Below, one piece after another: positions 26,811-35,800 of a stretch of 49,644 nt of DNA (positions are counted from its first letter, which is position 1; each line of letters starts with the position of its first letter). The position numbers and the translations under genes were made by a program. The notes below the pieces were generated by a model that was not told the origin of the DNA, did not search any database, and worked only from the letters and a program-made list of their open reading frames with translations. Origin of the DNA: JAFDXJ01 sp038257845. GTDB taxonomy: Bacteria; Bacteroidota; Bacteroidia; Chitinophagales; Chitinophagaceae. The DNA lies in NCBI GenBank assembly GCA_038257845.1, contig JBBSQL010000020.1:1-49644 (forward strand), in the 5' to 3' direction.

Positions 26811-27716
26811 ATGCCGAGAAAATTTATTTTCCTCATCAACCCAATTTCCGGCACTGCAAAAAAAGATATTGTAATCCAGGAGATAAAAGATTTTTGTGCT
26901 GCTCACAATTTATCTTTTGAAATATTACCCACCAATTCTTTGGGCAATTATGATTTTTTAGTTGAAAAAATAAGATTAGAAAGAATATCAGATATCGTGT
27001 TGGTTGGTGGTGATGGAACGGTAAACCAGGTAGTAGGTTCAATGGTAAATGCTCAAGTAAAAATCAACTTTGGAATTATTCCTTGTGGAAGTGGAAATGG
27101 CCTGGCTTTTACTGCAGGTATTTCCAAAAAAATAACGAAAGCACTTGAGCTTATCTTAAATGGTGAACCGAAATACATTGATGCATTTGAAGTCAATGGC
27201 AGGTTTTCCTGCATGTTGAGCGGCCTGGGATTTGATGCAAAAGTGGCACATGTGTTTGCCCAAAAAGCATACCGCGGCCTGCTTTCCTATACACAACAAA
27301 GTTTATTGCATTTTTTCAAGGCACATCCTTACCAGTTTGAAATTGAACTGGAGGGCCATTCGTTTTTTACAGAAGCTTTTTTTATTAGCATTGCCAATAG
27401 CAACCAGTTTGGTAACCATGTAAAAATAGCGCCTCACGCCAGCCTGAGTGACGGCTTGCTGGATATCGTGATCGTACAGAAAATGAATAAGGCAAAATTA
27501 CCTTTTGCCATTCTCAAACAAATCCGTGGAAATAACCGGCTTCAAACCCTGGTAAATGAAGTTTCCAAAAATAATATTCTTTATTTTCAAACACCTTCGA
27601 TCACCATACATAATTTAAAACACGCGCCTTTGCATATAGATGGTGAACCCGCTGAGACGGAAGAAAACATTCAAATAAATATTTTGAAAAAAAGTTTCCG
27701 TTTGTATATACCTTAA
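26811..27716 (+). CDS. diacylglycerol kinase family lipid kinase
   Basis: A 301-residue cytosolic lipid kinase of the DAGK catalytic family (YegS/BmrU/DgkB-like). Visible: N-terminal FLINPISGTA, the nucleotide-binding VLVGGDGTVNQVV (GGDGT motif), GIIPCGSGNGLA, and the C-terminal HIDGEPAE loop. It transfers phosphate from ATP to diacylglycerol or a related lipid; which lipid cannot be told from sequence, and sphingosine-type substrates are possible in Bacteroidota. It converges on the saccharopine dehydrogenase-like gene with no terminator visible. Confidence 0.9.
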   Translation: MPRKFIFLINPISGTAKKDIVIQEIKDFCAAHNLSFEILPTNSLGNYDFLVEKIRLERISDIVLVGGDGTVNQVVGSMVNAQVKINFGIIPCGSGNGLAFTAGISKKITKALELILNGEPKYIDAFEVNGRFSCMLSGLGFDAKVAHVFAQKAYRGLLSYTQQSLLHFFKAHPYQFEIELEGHSFFTEAFFISIANSNQFGNHVKIAPHASLSDGLLDIVIVQKMNKAKLPFAILKQIRGNNRLQTLVNEVSKNNILYFQTPSITIHNLKHAPLHIDGEPAETEENIQINILKKSFRLYIP

Positions 27717-27721
27717 AGTTG

Positions 27722-28846
27722 TTACATCACTTTATTCCACATTATATTCCTGTCTTTTAAATATTGAAAAATAAACTCAAAGCAGGCAGCATCACATCCT
27801 ACCAGCTCAGGTGGAAAAACGCCCTTTTTTGTAAACATATTTTTCAATATCAAATTTGCCGCACCCGTGCATGTGTAACCTGTTGTGCGTGCCATGGAGG
27901 AAGTTTTGGTAGCCGCGTCATACCTGTCCAATAAAGTATATAAAGCATGTTTTGGCTGACCGTTTTTATATCCGCTGATGAAGACTTTCATGATCGTTAA
28001 TTCTTCTTCTTCCTCACCGAGTTTCCAATCATCGAATAAAATTTTAGAGGAAAAAGCAAGCGGTGAAATCAATTGTCCGCCGAAGTCTATTTTTTCAGGA
28101 TTGAAAAATCCTGCCTGCTTCAGCGCAATGATCAGGTCTATATGTCCCGGGTATCGAAGTGTTTTTTCTTTTAAGGTGGGAATATGTTCCATGGTAAATA
28201 ATAAACTCCGCAAACCATCGGTATTAAAGGCTTCCAGGGTACCCACTTCATTAAAATCCATCAGCTCTCTTTCACTTAATGCAGGTTTGGTAACGATCAC
28301 ACCGTTTTCTTTTAATCGTGCCGGGCGTGTATATTCTTCAATCACATCCACCGGAGAAAATGGCGCTTTATATTCAAAAGGTTTTTTTCGAAGTTTTGGT
28401 AAGCCTCCGACATAACACTCAAATTCTGAAATATCCATTTCTTCATTATACTTTCCCAAAATCAAATTGCTCATGCCGGGTGCAACACCGATATCGGTGA
28501 TCACGGTCACATTTTTTTCTTTTGCAAATGAGTCCAGGTCCAATGCATTTTCAGGGAAAAAGGAAATATCTGCTACATTTTTACCAGCTTCAATGGCAGC
28601 TTTTAAAACAGCATACCCCATGAAACCGGGCACTGCCGTAATTAACAGATCATAGCCTCTAAATGTTTTTTCATATTGCGCGAAATCAGATAAATCCATT
28701 TCCTGCGTTTGAACTTTTGTATTTTTAGCATGAAAAATTTTAAGGTTTTCCGCGTTTTTATCAAAAGAAGTTACGTCATAATCATGTGCCAGGTCAATAG
28801 CCATGGCTCTTCCAACCATGCCTGCACCTAAAACAGCAATTTTCAT
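27722..28846 (-). CDS. saccharopine dehydrogenase-like NADP-binding oxidoreductase
   Basis: About 374 residues from the ATG at 28846, which places the Rossmann motif at the start (MKIAVLGAGMVGRAMAIDLA); the upstream in-frame ATG at 28909 adds residues without family character. The C-terminal two-thirds fit the saccharopine dehydrogenase C-terminal domain (ITDIGVAPGMSNLILGKYN; FNTDGLRSLLFTM; ARTTGYTCTGAANLIL). Members act in lysine metabolism, spermidine-linked reactions or unknown pathways, so the substrate is open. It diverges from pnuC over a shared promoter region. Confidence 0.88.
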   Translation of the reverse strand: MKIAVLGAGMVGRAMAIDLAHDYDVTSFDKNAENLKIFHAKNTKVQTQEMDLSDFAQYEKTFRGYDLLITAVPGFMGYAVLKAAIEAGKNVADISFFPENALDLDSFAKEKNVTVITDIGVAPGMSNLILGKYNEEMDISEFECYVGGLPKLRKKPFEYKAPFSPVDVIEEYTRPARLKENGVIVTKPALSERELMDFNEVGTLEAFNTDGLRSLLFTMEHIPTLKEKTLRYPGHIDLIIALKQAGFFNPEKIDFGGQLISPLAFSSKILFDDWKLGEEEEELTIMKVFISGYKNGQPKHALYTLLDRYDAATKTSSMARTTGYTCTGAANLILKNMFTKKGVFPPELVGCDAACFEFIFQYLKDRNIMWNKVM

Positions 28847-28920
28847 ATATATATTTTTTAAAAATAATTTTTTAAAGATAATAGTCTTTCCTGAATGGCA
28901 AAGCTGCATCCTTAACTAAT

Positions 28921-28938
28921 AAAGATAAAGTTATCTTT
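28921..28938. promoter_or_regulatory. 18-bp inverted repeat overlapping the pnuC promoter
   Basis: AAAGATAA-AG-TTATCTTT: two perfect 8-nt arms with a 2-nt centre. The right arm overlaps the TATCTTTG -7 box of pnuC. A related half site, AAAGATAA, occurs at 28874-28881 beside a loosely inverted TCTTT and overlaps a possible -7 box (TATCTTTA) for the divergent gene. It could be an operator, or simply facing -7 boxes. Confidence 0.45.
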
Positions 28939-28939
28939 G
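28932..28939 (+). promoter_or_regulatory. pnuC -7 promoter element
   Basis: TATCTTTG, perfect TAnnTTTG, ending 12 nt before the pnuC ATG at 28952. No TTG at the -33 spacing; a regulator bound to the overlapping palindrome could matter. Confidence 0.55.
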
Positions 28940-28951
28940 ACGTTTTTACAA

Positions 28952-29566
28952 ATGAGCTTCCCGGAAATTTATCACCAGTTAATTCTTGACCTTCAGCAAT
29001 TTTCTTTGTTGGAATTTGTTTCAACTATTCTACAGCTTGCCAGTGTCTGGTATGCAAAGAAAAATAATATTCTTGTTTATCCAACAGGAATTATTGGTGT
29101 AGCAATAGCTGTCTATGTATGTTTTGTTGCTCAACTATACGCAGATAGTGTGTTGAATATTTTTTATGTGTTTATGAGCATTTATGGCTGGTATCACTGG
29201 GTATTAAAAAAAGGCGACACCTATACATATCCGATTCGATGGTGTGGTAAATTTGAATATATTATCGGCATCATATTTTTTGTTGTTGGTTGGGCCGGCA
29301 TTTATTTTTTATTAAAAAATTATACAAATAGTACAGTACCCATATTGGATTCTTTTGTGTCATCGTCAGCAATTACGGCCATGTGGTGGATGGCACTTAG
29401 AAAAATAGAAAACTGGATCGCATGGATTATTTCAGACCTGGTGGCCATTCCATTATTTTTCTATAAACACCTGGTTCTTTTCGCATTGATGTTTGTATTG
29501 TTTTTAATTTTAGCTATTGCCGGTTTAATGGAATGGATGAAAAAATACAAAGCTGAAAGCGCATGA
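28952..29566 (+). CDS. pnuC: nicotinamide riboside transporter PnuC
   Basis: About 204 residues with seven predicted membrane segments and the PnuC signature FMSIYGWYHWVLKKGD. PnuC moves nicotinamide riboside by facilitated diffusion, trapped by phosphorylation inside. The start is ATG 28952; a TTG five codons upstream overlaps the -7 box. The stop overlaps the next gene's start by 4 bp (ATGA at 29563-29566), so the two are translationally coupled. The kinase partner supports nicotinamide riboside rather than thiamine (PnuT) or riboflavin (PnuX), and no TPP or FMN riboswitch is seen upstream. Confidence 0.9.
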   Translation: MSFPEIYHQLILDLQQFSLLEFVSTILQLASVWYAKKNNILVYPTGIIGVAIAVYVCFVAQLYADSVLNIFYVFMSIYGWYHWVLKKGDTYTYPIRWCGKFEYIIGIIFFVVGWAGIYFLLKNYTNSTVPILDSFVSSSAITAMWWMALRKIENWIAWIISDLVAIPLFFYKHLVLFALMFVLFLILAIAGLMEWMKKYKAESA

Positions 29567-30084
29567 AAAAAATAGTTGCGATCGGGCCTGAAAGCACGGG
29601 GAAAAGTACGCTTTCTGCATCACTCTCCAAACATTTCTCCGCGCCCTGGTGCCCGGAATATGCGCGTGAATTTTTACTGCAAAATGGGAAAGATTATACC
29701 TACGAGGATTTGCTTTCAATTGCAAAAGGCCAGGTAAAACTCGAAGATCATATCCTCCAAAATTATCGGGGCAATGCAGCATATTATTTTATAGATACAG
29801 ATTTATATGTGTTGAAAGTTTGGAGTGAATATGTTTTTGGAAAATGCCATCCATTTATTTTAGAGCAGATTGCGCTGCGCAAATATGATTTTTATTTATT
29901 GTGTAATACCGATTTGCCCTGGGTCGAGGATGAATTACGCGAATACCCGGATGAAGAAAGAAGAATAGAATTATTTCATATTTACAAAGACCTGCTCGCG
30001 CAGCAACACACGCCCTGGAAAATCATTGAAGGCAATGAAACTCTACGTTTGAAAAACGCTATATCAGCAATAAACTATTTGTAA
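29563..30084 (+). CDS. NadR-type nicotinamide riboside kinase (P-loop ATPase)
   Basis: A 173-residue single-domain P-loop protein matching the C-terminal ribosylnicotinamide kinase domain of NadR (AAA_28 family). Visible: Walker A IGPESTGKSTLS (residues 7-18), CPEYAREFL in the nucleoside-binding region, and YYFIDTDLYVLKVW. There is no N-terminal regulator or adenylyltransferase domain, so it should only phosphorylate nicotinamide riboside to NMN. It overlaps pnuC by 4 bp, forming an NR salvage operon. Confidence 0.88.
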   Translation: MKKIVAIGPESTGKSTLSASLSKHFSAPWCPEYAREFLLQNGKDYTYEDLLSIAKGQVKLEDHILQNYRGNAAYYFIDTDLYVLKVWSEYVFGKCHPFILEQIALRKYDFYLLCNTDLPWVEDELREYPDEERRIELFHIYKDLLAQQHTPWKIIEGNETLRLKNAISAINYL

Positions 30085-30135
30085 AAAGTAGGCCGGGCCT
30101 GAACAAATCAGCTTTTTTAATGATTGCACATCCAG

Positions 30136-30143
30136 TATCTTTG
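30136..30143 (+). promoter_or_regulatory. glyS -7 promoter element
   Basis: TATCTTTG (perfect TAnnTTTG) ending 7 nt before the ATG at 30151. Transcripts would begin at or within a few nt of the start codon. Confidence 0.55.
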
Positions 30144-30150
30144 CGCGCTT

Positions 30151-31599
30151 ATGAGTATGACTGACGACAATCAATTGCAAGCCATCATCGCGCATGCCAA
30201 AGAATATGGATTTATTTTTCAAAGCAGTGAAATTTATGACGGCTTAAGCGCTGTGTATGATTATGGCCCTTACGGCAGTGAATTGAAAAAAAATATCCGC
30301 GATTATTGGTGGAAGAGTATGACGCAGATGCATAATAATATTGTCGGCATAGATGCGGCAATTTTTATGCACCCGACTACCTGGAAAGCCAGCGGCCATT
30401 TGGACAATTTCAGTGACCCGATGATTGATAATAAAGACAGTAAAAAAAGATACAGGGTTGATCATTTAATAGAAACTTTTGCGGAAAAACTGGAAAAAAA
30501 TAATAAACCGGAAGAAGCAAAATTATTATTGGAAGAAATGGATGCATTGTTGAAAAAAGATGATTTCGATGGCTTAAAAAATTTGATTGAAAAAAATAAA
30601 ATTTCCTGCCCGGTGAGCGGAACTTCTAACTGGACACCCATTCGCCAGTTTAATCTCATGTTTTCTACGCAACTTGGCTCAATAAGTGATGAAGCCAATG
30701 AAATTTATTTACGGCCGGAAACAGCCCAGGGTATTTTTGTAAATTTTCTGAATGTGCAAAAAAGTGCCCGGATGAAAATTCCTTTTGGTATTGCACAAAC
30801 CGGTAAAGCCTTCAGGAATGAGATCGTAGCAAGGCAATTTATTTTTCGGATGCGCGAATTTGAGCAAATGGAAATGCAGTTTTTTATACAACCCGGCACA
30901 CAAATGCAGTGGTATGAATATTGGAAAAAAGAACGCCTGCAATGGCATTTATCTTTAGACATTAATCCGGCAAAATATCGTTTTCATGATCATGTAAAAC
31001 TGGCTCATTATGCAGATGCAGCAGTGGACATAGAGTATGATTTTCCATTTGGTTTCAAAGAAGTCGAAGGCATTCATTCCCGTACAGATTTTGACCTGGC
31101 AAGCCATCAAAAATTCAGCAATAAAAAATTAACCTATTTTGACCCTGAACTGAATAAACATTATATTCCTTATGTAATCGAAACGTCCATTGGCCTGGAC
31201 CGCATGTGCCTGGTAATCATGTCCAATTCTTTTGAAGAAGAAGTTTTAAAAAAAGAAGATGGAAGTACAGACACTCGTACGGTGATGCATATTCCGGCAA
31301 TTATTGCACCAATTAAACTGGCCATACTGCCATTGACCAAAAAAGATGGCTTACCGGAATTAGCCAGGAATATTTTAGAAACCTGTAAGCATGATTTCCG
31401 TTGTTTTTATGAAGAAAAAGATACGATTGGCAAAAGATACCGCAGGCAGGATGCTATTGGAACACCATTTTGCATTACCATAGATCACCAGTCAAAAGAG
31501 GATGAAATGGTCACACTGCGTCACCGGGATTCTATGCTGCAGGAAAGGATCAGTATCTCATCAATTACTAAAACTATTCAAAACTACCTCCGTTTATAA
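30151..31599 (+). CDS. glyS: glycine-tRNA ligase, single-chain (alpha2) type
   Basis: Class II synthetase charging tRNA-Gly. About 482 residues of the eukaryal/archaeal-like alpha2 type, unlike the alpha2beta2 enzyme of proteobacteria. Visible: N-terminal GFIFQSSEIYDGLSAVYDYG, motif 2 GKAFRNEIVARQFIFRMREF, motif 3 VIETSIGLDRMCL, and a C-terminal anticodon-binding domain (APIKLAILPL; RYRRQDAIGTPFCITID). I chose ATG 30151 (alternative 30157); a TTG at 30124 would lie upstream of the -7 box. It follows the NR salvage operon but has its own promoter. Confidence 0.96.
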   Translation: MSMTDDNQLQAIIAHAKEYGFIFQSSEIYDGLSAVYDYGPYGSELKKNIRDYWWKSMTQMHNNIVGIDAAIFMHPTTWKASGHLDNFSDPMIDNKDSKKRYRVDHLIETFAEKLEKNNKPEEAKLLLEEMDALLKKDDFDGLKNLIEKNKISCPVSGTSNWTPIRQFNLMFSTQLGSISDEANEIYLRPETAQGIFVNFLNVQKSARMKIPFGIAQTGKAFRNEIVARQFIFRMREFEQMEMQFFIQPGTQMQWYEYWKKERLQWHLSLDINPAKYRFHDHVKLAHYADAAVDIEYDFPFGFKEVEGIHSRTDFDLASHQKFSNKKLTYFDPELNKHYIPYVIETSIGLDRMCLVIMSNSFEEEVLKKEDGSTDTRTVMHIPAIIAPIKLAILPLTKKDGLPELARNILETCKHDFRCFYEEKDTIGKRYRRQDAIGTPFCITIDHQSKEDEMVTLRHRDSMLQERISISSITKTIQNYLRL

Positions 31600-31607
31600 A
31601 TTTAATA

Positions 31608-31615
31608 TATATTTG
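31608..31615 (+). promoter_or_regulatory. candidate -7 element for the small coiled-coil protein gene
   Basis: TATATTTG, perfect TAnnTTTG, nine nt after the glyS stop; predicted leader about 95 nt to the ATG at 31716. No TTG at -33. Confidence 0.4.
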
Positions 31616-31715
31616 CAGCCCCCTTGAAAACTAAGTAAACCTAATTTATGATTTTACGTATTTATAACATTACCATTTTTATAAGTTAAATTATTTAATT
31701 ACGATATATCCAATT

Positions 31716-32000
31716 ATGACAAACTTTGCTAGCTTATTGATGCTACCACAATCTTTTACAATTGTTTCAGTTGCCGGGGCAGCTATTTCCGGAATCTTAA
31801 CTGGCGTTTTTATTAAGGCCAGTATACTTAGAAAACAAAGAAAACGTATTCTTAACCTGGAAGATGAAATGTTGAAAAATCACGCACGTATCCTGAAACT
31901 GGAAAAGAAAAACACCAAACTTAAAGATGATTTGACTCATGAACAAACTCAGAATATACGGGAAGTTCCCACTCCGAAAGTAAAATTGATGGCTTCCTGA
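31716..32000 (+). CDS. small membrane-anchored coiled-coil protein
   Basis: A 94-residue protein: one hydrophobic, Gly/Ala-rich segment (FTIVSVAGAAISGILTGVFI, about residues 14-33), then a strongly basic stretch (LRKQRKRI) and a heptad-like charged coiled coil (about 42-78: NLEDEMLKNHARILKLEKKN), and a short loose tail. The topology suggests an N-out, C-in anchor with a cytosolic helix. No family recognised. It ends 2 nt before the convergent FNR-type gene. Confidence 0.7.
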   Translation: MTNFASLLMLPQSFTIVSVAGAAISGILTGVFIKASILRKQRKRILNLEDEMLKNHARILKLEKKNTKLKDDLTHEQTQNIREVPTPKVKLMAS

Positions 32001-32002
32001 TT

Positions 32003-32728
32003 TTATCCATATAATTCAAAATGAATGTCTTTTTTATCGTAGCCGAGAGCCGCGATATTTTTGCGTGCATCATCTATCATATTTTTCCAGCCACATAAGT
32101 AAAATTTAGCATCGGTTTTATTTTTTTGAACAATGCTTTCATAAACACCGTGTACATATCCAGTACAGACCCCACTATCTTCTTTTTCTCTTGAATACGT
32201 TGGGATATAGGTGAAATGAGGAATTTCTTCTTCCAGTTTTTTCATTTCATCATTATACAATCCATCCGGGATATGTCTGCAACCTGAAATAAGATAAATG
32301 TTTTGATGTGAGATGTTATGAAGCTGAATATATTTCAGCATACTCCTGAATGGTGCAATTCCTGTGCCGGTACAAATAAAAAACAAGTCCTTCTCTATTT
32401 CAGGCGGAAGTACGAAAACACCCTGTGGGCCGCGTAACAATACTTCATCGCCTTCATTTACTTCGTTGAAAAGATAGGTAGTGCCGGCGCCGCCTTCGAG
32501 CAACACAATGACTAATTCAATAATATTTGTTCCGTCCGGGTGCGAAGCAATTGAATAACTTCTCCACCGCTTATTCATTTTTTCGTGTATGGGTAAATCC
32601 AGTGTAACGAATTGCCCTGGTTTAAATTCAAAATCTTCCAGCTCGGGGATTTGAATCCAGTATCTCCTGGTGTTTGCAGTTGCTTGTTCTATTTTTATAA
32701 ACTTACCAGTACGCCATGGTGCAGCCAT
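32003..32728 (-). CDS. ferredoxin-NADP+ reductase-type FAD oxidoreductase
   Basis: A 241-residue flavoprotein with the FNR two-domain layout: FAD-binding motif RWRSYSIAS (RxYS), VLLEGGAGTTYLF, then the NAD(P)-binding CTGTGIAPFRSML, YLISGCRH and C-terminal FYLCGWKNMIDDAR. No ferredoxin [2Fe-2S] domain is attached, so it probably exchanges electrons with a separate ferredoxin or flavodoxin. The partner is not in the window. The start is ATG 32728. It is convergent with the small coiled-coil gene and divergent from mfd. Confidence 0.88.
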   Translation of the reverse strand: MAAPWRTGKFIKIEQATANTRRYWIQIPELEDFEFKPGQFVTLDLPIHEKMNKRWRSYSIASHPDGTNIIELVIVLLEGGAGTTYLFNEVNEGDEVLLRGPQGVFVLPPEIEKDLFFICTGTGIAPFRSMLKYIQLHNISHQNIYLISGCRHIPDGLYNDEMKKLEEEIPHFTYIPTYSREKEDSGVCTGYVHGVYESIVQKNKTDAKFYLCGWKNMIDDARKNIAALGYDKKDIHFELYG

Positions 32729-32815
32729 AAATTTTTTTTTGAAGATACAATACTATTTCATTTTACAATAACTTTTCATCCTGCTAATAAATATTCTGGT
32801 TTCCTTTCCAGGTTA

Positions 32816-32823
32816 TATCTTTG
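32816..32823 (+). promoter_or_regulatory. mfd -7 promoter element
   Basis: TATCTTTG (perfect TAnnTTTG) ending 13 nt before the mfd ATG at 32837. It is the same 8-mer as in front of pnuC and glyS. Confidence 0.55.
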
Positions 32824-32836
32824 CCGGGGGCAGGTT

Positions 32837-35800
32837 ATGAAGGTACAAGAATTGATCAAAATTTACCAGGAATCACCACTTATAAAAGAGTTGGCAGGGA
32901 ATTTTATGCCCCAGGATGAAATTCCTTCAAATTCTTCCCATAAAATTTTCCTGGATGGCTTAACCGGCAGTAGCCACGCATTTGTTTTCAGCAGTATTTA
33001 TACCAACCCGGATTTTGCAAACACCAATCATCTTGTCATTTTAAACGACGCCGAAGAAGCTGCATATTTTCAAAATTCCCTGGAGTCTTTGACACAGGCG
33101 ATCAATTTATTTTACTTCCCATCATCTTTTAAAACCAGGAAAAATTTTGAAGAATTGAATTCTTCCCACATTGTTTTAAGAACCGAAGCGTTGGTAAAAA
33201 TTGCAAGCCCGGGGAATAAAAAAATTTTAGTCACTTACCCTGAAGCCTTGTTTGAGAAGGTCGTGATTCCCGGAAATTTACAGGCAAAATTGATCCACAT
33301 TAAAAGCAATGATACACTGGACCTTGATGGTTTATTGGAAAGTTTTGTGGAATATGGATTCGTACGTACGGATTTTGTGTATGAGCCAGGCCAGTTTGCC
33401 TTGCGTGGCGGCATTCTTGATATTTATTCCTTTGGAAATGAAAAACCTTATCGAATAGAATTGTTTGGCAATGAAGTGGACAGTATTAGAATATTTGATC
33501 CTGAAACGCAGTTGAGTGAAAGGCGTTTAATCCAGGTATCCATCATCCCGCAAATTGAGAATATCCGGGAAAGCAATGAAAAAATTTCCTTGCTGGAATT
33601 CATGCCAGCAAATACATTGTACTGGATCCAGGATTGGAATGTTATTGCAGAAAAACTTTCTCAGGAGCAACAATCATTGGATGATTTCTTGCAAAATGTT
33701 TCAGGCAAAAGAAAAAGGGCTGATGATGTGGAAGAGAATTTTTTTAAAGATCCGCTGCCAAAGGATTTCATTACTGCTGGTGCGCTTGAAGCAGAAATGA
33801 AAAATAAAAAGGTTGTTGAATTTGGCTACGAAGCTTTTTTTTCACAGGATACAATTAAATTTTCAACAGCTACACAGCCAGCATTCAACAGGCAATTTGA
33901 TTTGCTTATTGCGGATTTGCAAAATCATTTATCCAAGGGATATAAGCTATACATATTTGCTGAGCAGGTTAAACAATTAGAAAGGCTTCAAAGTATTTTT
34001 GCTGATTTGCAAACTGAAATTGATTTTAATTCTGTCATTTATTCAATCCATGAAGGTTTCATAGATCATTCGCTGAAAATTCTTTGTTATACCGATCACC
34101 AGATATTTCAACGCTACCATAAGTATAAAATCAAACAGGCGTATAATAAAAACAAGGCGCTTACTTTAAAAACTTTACGGGAACTGCAACCCGGCGATTT
34201 TGTTACACATATTGATCATGGAATTGGCACATATAGTGGCTTGCAAAAATTGGAAAGCAATGGTAAAATGCAGGAAGCTGTGCGGATCATTTATAAAGAC
34301 GGGGATATTTTATATGTGAATATTAATTCATTGCATAAAATTTCAAAATTTACAGGCAAGGAAGGAACGGCACCTAAAATTTATAAATTGGGTAGTAATG
34401 CCTGGAATAAGCTCAAGGAAAAAACAAAAGTAAAAGTAAAAGAACTTGCATTTGATCTTATAAAATTATATGCAAAAAGAAAAGCGCAGAAAGGATTCGC
34501 TCATTCGCCTGATACTTATATGCAAACGGAATTGGAAGCTTCTTTCATGTTTGAAGACACGCCCGATCAAAATAAAGCGACTACAGATGTAAAAAAAGAT
34601 ATGGAAAGTCCGGCGCCGATGGATCGGTTGATATGTGGTGATGTAGGTTTTGGAAAAACGGAAATCGCCATCCGTGCAGCATTTAAGACTTGTGTGGATG
34701 GCAAGCAGGCTGCAGTGCTTGTGCCAACTACTATTCTTGCATTTCAGCATTATAAAACTTTTTCAGAACGCCTGGAGGAATTCCCGGTGCAGGTTGAATA
34801 TTTGAACAGGTTTAAATCAGCGGCCGAAAAAAAGGAAATTTTGCAAAAATTAGCACTGGGTAAAATTGATATTATAATTGGTACACATGGTTTGCTGGGA
34901 AAAAGCACTCAATTCAAAGACCTGGGCATAATGATCATTGATGAAGAACAAAAATTTGGAGTAGGCCATAAGGAAAAATTAAAAACAATCAAAGCCAGTG
35001 TAGATTGCCTTACACTTACGGCAACGCCAATCCCGCGGACGTTGCAGTTTTCATTAATGGGTGCGAGAGATCTTAGTATTATCAATACGCCGCCGCCAAA
35101 CCGCCAACCGATACACACGGAAGTCCATGTTTTCAACCAGGAATTCATCCGCGATGCGATTTATTATGAAACAGAAAGAAATGGCCAGGTTTTTTTTATT
35201 CACAACCGGGTATTGGGATTGAGCGAAATGGCCGGCATTATACAAGGCCTTTGCCCGGATTTAAAAATTGGATTTGCCCATGGCCAGTTGGAAGGCAATA
35301 TTTTGGAAAAAAGGGTCATGGATTTTATCAATAAGGAATATGATGTATTGGTTTGTACAAATATTATAGAAAGTGGTGTTGATATTTCAAATGCGAATAC
35401 GATCATTATAAATAATGCGCATCATTTTGGCTTGAGTGATTTACACCAGTTGCGTGGCCGTGTAGGCAGGAGTAACCGCAAAGCATTTTGTTATTTACTC
35501 GCACCTTCATTAAGCACTTTGCCGGCTGACTCACGGAAACGCTTGCAAACGCTCGAACAATTCAGTGAGCTTGGAAGTGGTTTTCAAATTGCCATGCGCG
35601 ATCTGGATATACGTGGCGCTGGAAATATGCTCGGTGGAGAACAGAGCGGTTTTATTGCAGATATTGGAATAGAAACCTACCAGAAAATTTTGAATGAAGC
35701 AGTCCGTGAATTAAAGCGAAGTGATTTCAAGGAATTATTCAAAGAAGAGATCAGCAGGCAGGATGATTTTGTTTCAGATTGTACTATTGATACGGATCTT

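Noticed and set aside
28937..28951. TTG start for pnuC
   Set aside because: The TTG lies inside the -7 box TATCTTTG; the ATG at 28952 is a better start.
30124..30150. TTG start for glyS
   Set aside because: It precedes the -7 box; ATG 30151 fits the family N-terminus.
32612..32836. N-terminal 75-residue extension of mfd
   Set aside because: It overlaps the divergent reductase gene and includes the -7 box; ATG 32837 starts the conserved Mfd sequence.
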